Shown: positions 1-9,710 of the stretch, in pieces
Layout of the letters: every line of letters starts with the position of its first letter
Numbering within the stretch: position 1 is the stretch's first letter
Assembly (NCBI GenBank): GCA_001970855.1
Contig: LSSN01004873.1
Span: forward strand, 1-19,950
DNA length: 19,950 nt
Direction: 5' to 3'
DNA from: Smittium culicis
Lineage: Eukaryota; Kickxellomycota; Harpellomycetes; Harpellales; Legeriomycetaceae
Translations under genes and position numbers: made by a program
Notes under the pieces: generated by a model
What the model saw: the letters and a program-made list of their open reading frames with translations, nothing else
What the model was told of the DNA's origin: nothing
Database searches by the model: none

Positions 1-49
1 CGCAAGGCTCATAACCTTGAGGTCCCTGGATCGAAACCCGGTGGTGCTA
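1..49 (+). tRNA. Initiator tRNA-Met (CAT), 3' part, cut by window start
   Basis: This is the 3' two thirds of the initiator tRNA-Met gene; the complete copy is at 9631-9702 on the minus strand. What remains begins in the D-stem 3' strand and runs through the anticodon arm (loop CTCATAA), the T-arm with the initiator-specific loop ATCGAAA, the acceptor strand TGGTGCT and discriminator A. The 49 bases match the right copy exactly. The truncation comes from the window edge, not from visible damage. The gene ends 5 bp before tRNA-Glu with no T-run between them, so both could lie on one Pol III transcript. Confidence 0.9.
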
Positions 50-54
50 ATATA

Positions 55-126
55 TCCGATATGGTCCAGTGGTTAGGATTCCTCGCTTTCACCGAGGCGG
101 CCGGGGTTCGATTCCCCGTATCGGAG
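55..126 (+). tRNA. tRNA-Glu (anticodon TTC)
   Basis: A 72-nt tRNA gene without an intron. Acceptor strands TCCGATA and TATCGGA pair fully. The D-arm is GTCC..GGAT, the anticodon stem CCTCG/CGAGG encloses loop CTTTCAC with anticodon TTC, and the T-stem CGGGG/CCCCG encloses TTCGATT. The discriminator base is G. The internal A box (TGGTCCAGTGG) and B box (GGTTCGATTCC) are intact, so it should be transcribed by RNA polymerase III and decode GAA/GAG. It lies 5 bp downstream of initiator tRNA-Met and is followed by a T5 terminator. An identical copy on the opposite strand is at 9554-9625. Confidence 0.97.
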
Positions 127-132
127 TGAATC

Positions 133-137
133 TTTTT
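133..137 (+). terminator. Pol III T-run terminator after tRNA-Glu
   Basis: Five T's begin 7 bp after the tRNA-Glu gene. A run of four or more T's on the non-template strand is the standard Pol III stop signal. No such run occurs between tRNA-Met and tRNA-Glu, so this is the first terminator for both. Confidence 0.8.
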
Positions 138-505
138 CGTGTTTTTATGCTTTGAAACTTTTTATATACTATTGTGCTTATTTTTAGGAAATAGCTCTAA
201 AATACCCAGGAATTATAAATTATGCCGAGCTTTAAACAAATTTTTGAGGCCTTGTGCTTTCTATGTTGACTATTTATGTTACTTTTTCTAGAACTTTTAT
301 TTTTTTAGAAATTGTAATACTAATAATATATTACACGATTTATATATATATTCGAAGGAAAATGAGATTCCCTAAAAGTTTTGAATATATAGTTTATATT
401 TGAAGATTTACCGCAGTTATATCTATTTCATCGCTTTCATATTATCTAATTTAAAATAAATAATTTTTGAATTTGGAAGGCCTCATATGTTTTATAGCTA
501 CAAGT

Positions 506-1523
506 CTTTTATTTAAGCATACCTCAAATTTATCACAATATTAATAATAATTTGACACATAAGCAACTATTTAGCAATTTTTATCATATAAAACAAGCTT
601 CAGGTATATTAATGTTAAAGAGATACTAATTTAGAAATATAATTTAGGGATTTATAAGCTTAAATTATATTAATGGGTAGTAATACTTTTATAATTATTT
701 TTAAATTATAAAATCTTAGATTAATGAAATAGTTTTCTTATAACTGTGATTTAATTTTTTTAAATAGCATTATATGATATTAAAATTTAATCAATGTAAC
801 GTATTATATAACACCATGGAATAAATCAGTAAAAGAGTCTAAATAATTTAAGTTTTATTTTCAATAAAGTTTATTTTTTAATTATCGTGTATATTTAATT
901 TTGCGTTGTTATTTTTATAATGATACTTTTTTCTATTATATTTATTATAAGATTTATTTAAATTTAATACATACTTATATGTATAATAATTATACCACAT
1001 AAGATCTGAAACTTTTTTTTTGATTGAATATATAATTATCATAACCTCAATATACTTTTTTTAATCTATTTATTTGATTTTTAACTTAAGTTGGTCTTAA
1101 ATGAGTTGTTTTTATTGAATTATTTTTTATTTTAATATTAATTATAGCTAAAATAAATTTATCTTATTTTAAATATATTCGCTTTTTAGACTTCAAGTAA
1201 CCTAAAATAGAACAATTTCCCTAATTTTTTTATTATTGTTTTTTTAATTACTAATAAAATATTATATCATTTATTTATATAAAAAGGATCTAATTTCGTT
1301 TTTATTGTAAATAGTAACAATTTTTTTCCCACTGAAAAGACAATTTAATTACTTTTAATTATTAAAGTTAATTTACGTCGACAATATCAAACATTTTTTC
1401 TCTTTCAATTATAAATATTCAAATTTTATAATTAATACGCACAGAAAGAATTTTAATTTATTAACCAGTAATTATTTATTTTACTATTTAAGAAAATCGG
1501 AATTTTTTTGTGTATTAAAACTT
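506..1523. other. AT-rich gene-free stretch
   Basis: About 1 kb of low-complexity A/T sequence with frequent stops in all frames and many A or T homopolymers. I see no RNA gene, no recognisable protein fragment and no clear repeat. It begins exactly where inverted-repeat identity ends. Confidence 0.6.
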
Positions 1524-1600
1524 TTAACCCTCTAAGTCTTTGATTTCATTAAATATGCATTTGAAACTTGAAAATTTAAGGGATCGGAGACTTGATGAAT
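1524..1600. mobile_element. Diverged, shortened copy of the TTAA MITE
   Basis: The left end TTAACCCTCTAAGTCTTTGA matches the left end of the 11786-11885 element (TTAACCCTCCAAGTCCTGGA) with three changes, and both continue into the shared core AAATATGCATTTGA. Roughly 25 bp of the centre is then missing. The right side resembles the other copy only loosely (AACTTGAAAATTT, then GGAGACTTGA) and the terminal AGGG-TTAA is lost. The likely reading is an old non-autonomous DNA transposon remnant. Chance similarity of the right half cannot be excluded, and the end position is approximate. Confidence 0.5.
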
Positions 1601-3940
1601 AATAAAATATAAAATGAAAAATTTTTTTTTCAAATTATAGATTCGAAATTATTAATAAGTTGCTTTTTTTTTGCAAAAAAAATATGTTATTTACTTCAAT
1701 ATAAAATATTATCAGAGTAAAAAACACATGAATAAACATTATTCTATTTATATTATAATAATTTAGATTTAGATTAAAAATTTCAAAATTTTATAATCAG
1801 ACAAAAAAAAAATCGTGGTATCTAAAGTATCATAAAATCTCATTTTTGATATTATTTTAAAGGTTAATCATATATAAATTAATATAATTTTTCAAATATA
1901 TTGAATTTTAATATGATTTTATTCAATTTAAATTGATATAAATAAATTTTAATTTTATAAGTTTGTATTAATTCATTTATAAAATAATAAGTTTACACAA
2001 GTACAGTATCTTTATTATAATTCCAATCATATTCGTATTATTTGGTTTTATTCGACTATCAATACAAAAAAGAATGCCATTATCATTAATCTAGAATATA
2101 GATTACTTGTACTGACATAAACTATTTAGGATCAATTTTTTGAAAATTTTTCACATCAATATCGCTCTTTGATTCTTTTTATTTCTTTAATGTATTTAAT
2201 TTAATACTAATGATCATATTAAAGTAATCAAGGTTTTTACCGAGTGATAAAATGTGTATTTTTAAAATGCTAATGATTTTTTACCATATATATGTTAATC
2301 AGATCAGATTATTTTTAATTTTATATTTATTTTTGAACTAGTTCTAAAATAATTCTTAATTAATATTATAATCTTAAAAGCTAGAGTGGTTTTTTTTAGG
2401 AATTAAAAATTTTATTACAATATTATTATATGTTGTGATAAAAATAAATAAAATCTGAAATGTTTTTATTGCTTGTATTAACTTGTGAACCCATTGAGAA
2501 CTTATATTTATTCGAATTTGAAGCTTTAAATACTAAATATAAAAATTTTTTTCTACGATTATTTTTTTTAAATCATTTAATTTAATTTAATTTAATCTTT
2601 ATTTTTTGATATTATGAGGTTTAGCTGACCGTATATTGGCACAGATAAAAAAATAATATCTGTTTTGGAGAAAATTTGGCATAATTTTTTAATTCATATA
2701 ATTTTTGGTTTTTTTTCAAACATTTTAGATTTAATCGAGAGATTTTTTTGCGCTATTCGAGCTTGATTTATAAAAAATTATCACAATGATTTTATTTTTA
2801 AATCTCAAAGTCTAATGAGCCTTTTTTTATGAGCTAAAAACCCAATTTCTTTAATTCAAATTTTAAATTGGTTATTTAAAGATTGTATGACCGGTGAAAA
2901 TACTGAAATTAAATTAAAGCTCCATTTAATTTTTATTATGACCAATTTTATTATTAATATTGACATCCATAAAAAAAAATTAGCTTGAAATCACTTAAAC
3001 CTAAATAATTAGGACTAAAATCATAAAAAATTGATTTTTTATTGAAAAAAGTTTCTCGTTTTAAAATTTGAGTTATGAAATTAATATTTTGATCTTTAAT
3101 ATTCTCTATTGTTTCATCTACTCGAATAATTTTTGAATTAATCAATACAAAATCAAAACATAATTAAAACATAATTTAATTTGTCTATGATTTCTTATCA
3201 CTATTTTGAATATAATATTGTTATATATACTCCAATGCTTCGAATTTTAATTTAAAATTAATAATTAGTCTTTTTTTAAAAATTATTTATTATACTCAAA
3301 TAAATACTTGACTTATATCATAAGAATATTCACCATTATCAACAGGCCTTCAGTAGAAGAGTTTAAAAATTAGAGTCGCAAATTAATTGATAATTTTTCC
3401 CCTAAATTTAATTAATAATTAGTAAAGTCAATATTTTTTTGAATGATAGTAACATTTTTCGTTGCAATTATTAAGCTTTTATTGCCGAAAAAATTTTTCA
3501 AAAAAAAATGAAGACCTCATTTTTACTTTTTAAATACATAAATCTATTGGATTTGTTATAATATTTAGATTTAAATAGGATTATATATCGTAAAAAAGTT
3601 TAAATGAGAAAAAAAACTTCATAGTCTTGATCAGCTTTAACTATGTATAAAACTATCGTTATAAGTTAAGCACAAAATCTATATTATCCTTATTTCAAAG
3701 TTAGATCAAATAGGATTATTACTGTTTTTGTATTATTTCAAAAAATTACTAATTTTTAATTATAATCAAATATGAAATAGTATTTTTGACCAATATTAGA
3801 CAATAGTTAGTATTAAAGAGAAGAGAGCCTAAATTTCATAAAATAAACCGATCAAATGTATTTATATCAACATGAGATAAAATTATTGACATTATATAGC
3901 TCAGTGAAAAAAATGATTCATGAATAAGATAAGATATATA
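1601..3940. other. AT-rich gene-free stretch
   Basis: About 2.3 kb with no supportable gene. The GC content is very low; for example, the 60-base line from 1741 has only 6 G+C. It contains A and T homopolymers and a TTTAA-type microsatellite at 2574-2596. A 63-codon open frame on the minus strand near 2954-3145 has biased, low-complexity composition and no recognisable motif, so it is not called a gene. Confidence 0.6.
2574..2596. repeat. (TTTAA)n microsatellite
   Basis: About four and a half uninterrupted copies of the 5-bp unit TTTAA. A simple replication-slippage repeat in AT-rich DNA. Confidence 0.8.
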
Positions 3941-4010
3941 CTTGAACCAATGCTCAGTGGGTATGGAGCTGCTAGAGCGGCGGAGGGGGGTCGGTTGAAA
4001 AATTATTTTT
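3941..4010 (+). repeat. Dispersed repeat, copy A (LINE-tail or SINE-like)
   Basis: This roughly 60-bp block, CTTGAACC..CAGTGG..GAGC..TAGAGCGGCGGAGG..GGTTGAAA followed by a T-rich tail, matches 8853-8929 at about three quarters of positions by eye. It stands out sharply in GC from its surroundings. It contains a tRNA-like A box (TGCTCAGTGGG at 3951, with GCTC/GAGC able to form a D stem) and a degenerate B box (GGTTGAAAAA near 3993). The 42-bp spacing is close to that in a tRNA. No anticodon stem forms, so it is not a tRNA gene. It may be a tRNA-derived SINE head or the 3' tail of the LINE whose relic ends near copy B. Confidence 0.5.
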
Positions 4011-7000
4011 TTAATATTTTTTTTAACTTTTTAAATATTTTTTTATTAGTTTTTGTATACTTTGAAAATTATGTTTAATAAACTCTGAGACAAAAAAAAA
4101 AGATAAATAATTTAAAAATTTTTTAAAGAAATCATAGCATCATTATACTAGTTATATATATATATTAGCTTGTGAATATTTTTAAATTTTTTATTCTATA
4201 AAAACTAGGCTTAATTCTATTTATCTCTACACTGCAATTTTAATTTTAATCGAATATTTATCGTAAAAAATCTTCCGAGATGGAATTAATCACTGAAATC
4301 GGATAAAAAGTATAAATATTATAAATTTTTCTCAATACATTAAATCGAGAAATTATTTTAGACCAACCATTTATACTTATTTTATGTCTAATTAATTTTT
4401 ATCGAATTATCAGTTTTTACTACTATTTGTGTATAAATAGACCAAAAATCACCCGTTATCGTTGAAATAATCGGTATTAAAATAAAGAGATAAAAAAATT
4501 ATTAATAGAGCAACCTCAAAGAATGTCAGAATATTATAAGTTTTATCAAAAAATGCCATCTTTTACCTTAATAGATTACCTATGTGATTATTTGCTGATA
4601 AATTATAATATTGCAAAATTTCAATATATTTAATACTCCAATAATATAAAATCATTCAGAGTTTTTGGCAGATATAACATTTAATCTTATTAATTAGTTC
4701 AAAAATAGTTTTTATTCATATTACTCATTTGAGATAGTTTTTTCTAAGTCAAATAATCGCTGGAATTCGTTATATAAAAAAAATTAAAATAAAGCAAGTT
4801 ATATAGAATAAAAAAGCAGCTTTAAAACAAGAAATTAGATAAAAAAGCATAGCATTTAAATTCTAGATATTCAAATATTCAAATAGTTTGGTTATACTCT
4901 TAGTTTTCAACTATTCTTATTTTACATCTATTATTTTAAATCGCTATATAAACATCTTATAACAAAATATTTAATTATAATTACCTGTTTATAATGAACG
5001 CACATTATTAAAAATATATTTCACTAGATTAAAATTATCTTAGAATAATATAGTCAAGGTAGATATGGTATTTTTTTAGATTTAATAGTAGCAATAATTA
5101 TTTAGTTTAATAAATAAATCCTTGAAACAATAACTACTGTTGTGAAAATTGTTATATATTAAAATTAATATTCCTAAATTTTAGTATTTTTAGATGCATA
5201 ATACTACTAGAAAGAAAATATAAAACATAGAATATGATTTTTTTTCATTTAAGCTTAATCAGAGATATAATTTTCTTTCAATACTTACATTAAACACTTT
5301 TTAAATTTTAATTCAACTGCCACATCTTAGTATTAGAGCCGAAAAATAATAAATTTTACAATTATCTAATAGATTAGTATATAGACATTAAATTTAAATA
5401 CTCTAATAGCTGTTTATCATAACTCAGAAATTAAGCAATACATATAAGTATTAAACTATCAGTCAAAAAAATTGTAAGTTTTTATACATTAGTATATTTT
5501 ATTTGAATTATAAATTTATATATAATTCAATGTACACTAGTATTTAAGATTTAAGCTTAATTTTCTAGATTTATTAACAAGTATTGGGGGGGGGGAGATC
5601 AGAGAAAAAAAGGGGAAATTTAATCGAAGAATCACAAAGGAGAACTAATAAGAAAAAATGTGGTATTTTTTTATTTAAATTTCAATATTCTGACATTCTG
5701 TGAGATTTCTCTTATTAATAGCTTTTTTTAGGGATTACTTTATTAAAATTTATAATTAAAAGAAATAATAAATTACTATATAAACAATAGATATAAGAGT
5801 AAAGTATAAGATTATGATACTTATTAATATGTTAATCTGATATTTTATTATTAAAAATTTAAATCAAAAAAAAAATGAAAGAATTAAAACACCAGAAAAT
5901 CTTAGTTTAATCTATTATTTTATCATTTTTTCAGTTTATTAGCTTTAAAAAATAGATCAAAACAGTCTAAATATGAACATTTTAGTGCCAAAAATCCAAA
6001 ATAGTGGATAGTGTTTTATAAAAAACATGTAATTTATATGCTTTTTTTGTTGCTTTTTAATGTTTTTCTAGCATTTTTTTTTTCCTGTATAAATAAGTAA
6101 AGTCAAAATTACAACTAATGAGATTGCGCCCACAGTTATATATAGTTTAAAATCATTTATTGTTTAAATGATATTTTCTTTGATAAGTATGATGTTATCC
6201 TCAAAAAAAAATGTCTTACGTTCAGGAATTGTATTACCGTGGCTATTAAAAGAAAAAATTTCAAAAATTTTTACTGTTTTATTATTTCAATTCTAGTCTA
6301 AATTATTTATTATATTTTTCCATATTTAAAAAAATTATTAAATATGATTGCATATTTTATTTTTTTTATGATTTTATATTATTTTAATGCATCTAAAAAA
6401 AAAAATTATTTCTTATATAATTAGAGCTTTATTTATAATATTTTCTACATATTCTTAAGCGTTATAGTATTTATTATTTTATATAGATTATTTTCGTTTG
6501 AATTCATTATTTTTAATAAAATTCGCACTGGTTTTTAATATTGTGATTTTTGTTATAATTTTTACAAGTGCTTTTTTCAATAAAGTAAGACATTTAATTC
6601 TTATAAAAAAAAAAAATTTTTATTATAGTGCTAATTACAAATATTACTATGATTATTTTTGTAATTTATAAAATAAACTTCACTTCAAAAATGGGTCTCT
6701 TTTTCGCTTTATAAAAAGTAAATAAAATCATAGCGTATTCCAAGCTATATTGTAAGTATCTTTTACAATAAGATAAAATTAAGAATATATTTTATTTATC
6801 AAAGCAATTTTTAAAATTTAAATCTAGTTATATAGATAAAAATTTTAATTTTTTTCTTTTATTCAAACTTTCATCAGAAAAATCTCATGATATTTATTTG
6901 TGTAGTACTGAGATGAAAAATAAAAACATCTTTCAGTTATTTTTTTAGCTTTAATTTAGTATAGTATAGTAAAATTGTGAGATTTAAAAAGTTATTCTTA

Positions 7001-7422
7001 AAAGTTTACTATACAAAGTATATAATTTTATCACGAGTAAAATAGATGTAGAAAATAGGAAATTTAATTTTGGCAGAATTTTAGTTATCAATTGTATGGT
7101 ATTTTGCATTTTAGGTCAAGTGCATTATTTATCTACTTCCTGTAAAATGATTAAATAAAGTAGCTATTTTTTTTTTAAAATACCACAATAAATTTTATAC
7201 CTTATTACTAAGAAATTTTTTTAAATAGGAGGTACTTATCTATAAATCCAAAAAATATACTATAAAATGTTATTAACCGATAAAATAAAATTCTTTTTAT
7301 TAATATAACATTTATGGTATGAGCTAAAATAAGAAAATCATTTTTTGTACAAAAAAAAGAGTCAATAGTAGATTAATTGGAAAATTTTATTTTATAGAAA
7401 TAATTACTAAAAATAAACGTAA
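4011..7422. other. AT-rich gene-free stretch
   Basis: About 3.4 kb of A/T-dominated sequence with dense stops in all frames. The only standout is a run of ten G's at 5586-5595, followed by a purine-rich patch to about 5660. I see no RNA gene, no protein remnant and no dispersed repeat here. Confidence 0.6.
5586..5595 (+). repeat. G10 homopolymer
   Basis: Ten consecutive G's in a background where G is scarce. Similar tracts occur at 8710-8721 (G12) and 19531-19539 (C9). Slippage-prone, and the stated length may include a sequencing error. Confidence 0.75.
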
Positions 7423-8523
7423 TATATAGATATAAGATTTAAGCTTGTGAATACGATCAGAGAATGTAGAAAAACCCCCCAGTATATCGATTTGGTTCAA
7501 AAATATCTATTTGAAGCCTCATAATGCCTCTTTGAAGTGGGTCAAAGATGTACATAATCACCAATCCTCTTTGATATCTTCATCGGTGATATATTAAAGG
7601 ATGAAATAGGCGTTGAGGTTCTCGGAATACCCAATCGAATACATGGAATTTTATTTGATGATGAATCAGTAGTGTTGATAGAATCCGCAGAAAGCCTGAA
7701 AAATCATTTGAAACAATCTATGAGTGAAGAAACCTGTGAAATGGCTGTGAATGTATAAAAGTGCTCTATAATGGATTTTAAACTGCAACTTACCATCAGA
7801 ATTACGTACCTATACAAATACTTGTGGTTTATTATGAACCATAAATGGTGTGTTTTTGATGGAATTAAGGGGTGAAATGAATCCTCAGAAGTCCATGCAT
7901 TCAGCATATTATTTTTTAAGCTGCTGTGACGTTCTGAGCAAGCTCAAAATTCAGCTCATTATTTCAACTATGCTATCAGATAGGTGCTAAGATGAAGGAA
8001 AATTCCGTATAAGCGAAAAATTATTCCGCTGAATTCAGATTATAATGGAAAAGGTAAACTGGGTGGTTTTTAAGATTGAAAAAAAATTCGCCATGAAGCG
8101 AGTCTGTTAGAAACTGGGAATCAGCTTAGTAATTATGCGCACTAGCACTTTTATTTAGAGTTTATTCATCATGCTATCAGCGTCAAAAAAGTGGGAATCT
8201 GACCTCATCATGCAACATATTAAGGCGAAAAAACCCTCCTGAGTGACTTGGATTCTCTAGGTGGACCAAGAAATACAGTACAAAAAACACTAATTGTCAG
8301 AAACTGATTTAATTGGTCAGCAGGATTACTAAAAATAAAAAATCGAAAACATTACACCGAGAAATAAGATGAAACATCAAAAATAAATGCAATTGGATTG
8401 GCCTCACCGCACTCCACCAAAAAAATGATTCTTGGAATATTAGACGTCAAAAGAATAGAATCGGCAGCTATTGGACTGACCAGAGCCTGGAAAAAATCAA
8501 AACCATCAACCAAAAATAAATAA
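7423..8523 (+). pseudogene. Decayed non-LTR (LINE-type) reverse transcriptase
   Basis: Read in one plus-strand frame, this is the C-terminal part of a LINE-like reverse transcriptase. Residues KLVNTIREC..TPQYIDLVQ (from 7441) fit the helix after RT motif A. QRCT-stop-SPILFDIFIGDIL (7543-7596) fits the QGCxLSPxLF motif. GILFDDESVVLIESAESL (7645-7698) fits the catalytic FADD motif, here altered to FDDE. CEMAVNV-stop-KCSIM and YKYLWFIMNHKW fit the WEMxVNxxKC and YKYLG segments. A last 51-codon open stretch (8368-8520) ends at TAA 8521. There are 14 internal stops, so it cannot encode a working enzyme, yet I needed no frameshift. The N-terminal part is absent, as in 5'-truncated LINE insertions. 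GC content is clearly above its surroundings. The clade is not resolved. Confidence 0.82.
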
Positions 8524-8709
8524 TATTTTTTCACTTCTGCTGTTTACAGTCCCCTGAGACGGTGTTCAACATAAATTAAAGTGCTCCCTGTGGCGTAGAG
8601 CCAGAAATGAAGCGATTGGTTTGTTCATACCAGCTTCGATTCGCTCTGACAGCAATTTAATGTTTTTTAATTCGATAAAAAAGGGTTGATATTAGTCGGA
8701 AAACTCTAT

Positions 8710-8721
8710 GGGGGGGGGGGG
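8710..8721 (+). repeat. G12 homopolymer
   Basis: Twelve consecutive G's within the 3' flank of the retroelement relic. It is the longest G-run in the window and is likely length-variable. Confidence 0.75.
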
Positions 8722-8813
8722 TATAAAAAATTTTACCCAGATTTTTCAGAAACCGCCAGTATAAATTTTGAGCTGGAAACAGAAAAGTTTTTTTAAAGCA
8801 TCGATGTATTCAG

Positions 8814-8841
8814 ATCACTTATATTTCGGAATATAAGTGAT
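8814..8841. repeat. 12-bp perfect stem-loop with 4-nt loop
   Basis: ATCACTTATATT, then TCGG, then AATATAAGTGAT pair without mismatch. It lies between the reverse transcriptase relic and repeat copy B. A 3'-end hairpin recognised by the element's own RT is known for some LINEs, but that role here is only inferred. There is no T-run after it to suggest a terminator. Confidence 0.7.
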
Positions 8842-8852
8842 TTATCAGAAAC

Positions 8853-8929
8853 CTTGAACTAATTACAGTGGATACTGAGCGTTTAGAGTGGCGGAGGGAA
8901 GTTGGATTGAAATTTATAAAAATTATTTA
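8853..8929 (+). repeat. Dispersed repeat, copy B
   Basis: Shares with 3941-4010 the order CTTGAACT..CAGTGG..GAGCG.TTAGAGTGGCGGAGG..TTGAAA followed by an A/T tail containing AAATTATTT. It follows the reverse transcriptase relic and its hairpin, so it could be that element's 3' end, with copy A a solo tail. The tRNA-like A and B boxes are more degraded here than in copy A. Confidence 0.5.
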
Positions 8930-9542
8930 GCTCTTTATTAATTTTTAAATTATCTAACACTAGTTAAATTAGTAGTAAAATAAAATTTTCGAGAAAAAAA
9001 AGGTAATAATGTATAAAAATTAAAAAATATTTCACAATTATTTTAAATATTATATATAAAAATAGAATGTGCGTATTAATTTATATCGAATATTTAAATA
9101 TATCAAAAATATAATTTTTGATCAAATAAACCTTATTCTCCATATTTCAAATACTTTGACGGATAATGTAATTTACTTGTAGCTATAAAACATATGAGGC
9201 CTTCCAAATTCAAAAATTATTTATTTTAAATTAGATAATATGAAAGCGATGAAATAGATATAACTGCGGTAAATCTTCAAATATAAACTATATATTCAAA
9301 ACTTTTAGGGAATCTCATTTTCCTTCGAATATATATATAAATCGTGTAATATATTATTAGTATTACAATTTCTAAAAAAATAAAAGTTCTAGAAAAAGTA
9401 ACATAAATAGTCAACATAGAAAGCACAAGGCCTCAAAAATTTGTTTAAAGCTCGGCATAATTTATAATTCCTGGGTATTTTAGAGCTATTTCCTAAAAAT
9501 AAGCACAATAGTATATAAAAAGTTTCAAAGCATAAAAACACG

Positions 9543-9547
9543 AAAAA
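9543..9547 (-). terminator. Pol III T-run terminator after tRNA-Glu
   Basis: Mirror copy of 133-137: five T's on the minus strand 7 bp past tRNA-Glu. It is the first T-run after the start of the three-tRNA array. Confidence 0.8.
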
Positions 9548-9553
9548 GATTCA

Positions 9554-9625
9554 CTCCGATACGGGGAATCGAACCCCGGCCGCCTCGGTGAAAGCGAGGA
9601 ATCCTAACCACTGGACCATATCGGA
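9554..9625 (-). tRNA. tRNA-Glu (anticodon TTC)
   Basis: Identical to the gene at 55-126: 72 nt, no intron, fully paired acceptor, anticodon and T stems, anticodon TTC, discriminator G, intact A and B boxes. It is the last member of the minus-strand array Pro, initiator Met, Glu, separated from Met by 5 bp and followed by a T5 terminator. Confidence 0.97.
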
Positions 9626-9630
9626 TATAT

Positions 9631-9702
9631 TAGCACCACCGGGTTTCGATCCAGGGACCTCAAGGTTATGAGCCTTGCGCGCTTCCTCTGCGCTATGGTG
9701 CT
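9631..9702 (-). tRNA. Initiator tRNA-Met (CAT)
   Basis: A 72-nt gene without an intron. Initiator features are the A1-U72 first pair (AGCACCA/TGGTGCT), T-loop ATCGAAA with A54 and A60, and a G30-C40, G31-C39 end to the anticodon stem (CAAGG/CCTTG). The loop is CTCATAA, so base 33 is U, unlike the C33 usual in animal initiators. Two oddities appear. The third of the usual three G-C pairs is A29-U41, and the T-stem CCTGG/CCCGG has a U51-C63 mismatch. Both lie in the part shared with the left copy and are identical there, so they are not a one-off base error. It lies 8 bp after tRNA-Pro and 5 bp before tRNA-Glu with no T-run on either side. Confidence 0.93.
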
Positions 9703-9710
9703 ATAATGTC

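Larger units (their letters stand above)
1..505. repeat. Left arm of a perfect 505-bp inverted repeat
   Basis: Every base I compared from 1 to 505 is the reverse complement of 9679 down to 9175, and paired positions always sum to 9680, so there is no net indel. The arm carries the 3' part of initiator tRNA-Met, all of tRNA-Glu, its T-run terminator and about 370 bp of AT-rich flank. Similarity stops abruptly inside: after the shared 'tagctacaagt' the left copy reads 'cttttattt' and the right copy 'aaattacat'. The outer limit is unknown because the window begins inside the repeat. Identity over non-genic AT-rich DNA means recent duplication, gene conversion, or a fold-back assembly error. Confidence 0.95.
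8524..8852. other. Region 3' of the reverse transcriptase relic
   Basis: About 330 bp with the same raised GC content as the relic, so probably its 3' untranslated part. It includes a G12 run at 8710-8721 and the hairpin at 8814-8841. I see no further coding similarity. It joins directly to repeat copy B. Confidence 0.45.
9175..9679. repeat. Right arm of the perfect 505-bp inverted repeat
   Basis: Reverse complement of 1-505 with no difference found. It contains tRNA-Glu and most of initiator tRNA-Met on the minus strand. The arms are separated by 8,669 bp. The repeat probably continues beyond 9679, since its partner lies outside the window. The two tRNA cassettes point toward each other. 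Confidence 0.95.

Noticed and set aside
3951..4003. tRNA gene candidate with A and B boxes
   Set aside because: A D stem forms, but no anticodon stem, T stem or acceptor pairing can be made; kept only as a repeat.
506..7422. CRISPR array, rRNA or further tRNA genes in the AT-rich interior
   Set aside because: No regular spaced repeats, no rRNA-like segments and no paired A/B boxes with tRNA folding were found on either strand.
7423..8523. Alternative genetic code in which stops are read as amino acids
   Set aside because: TAA, TAG and TGA all occur, at positions where relatives carry different residues, and the catalytic motif is damaged, so decay is simpler.
8352..8534. 60-codon minus-strand open frame
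   Set aside because: It lies antisense to the end of the reverse transcriptase relic, where the plus strand is also open and in frame with RT motifs.
1..9679. Polinton/Maverick-type element with long terminal inverted repeats
   Set aside because: The inverted repeat has suitable length, but no polymerase, integrase or capsid-type frame exists inside and the arms carry tRNA genes.
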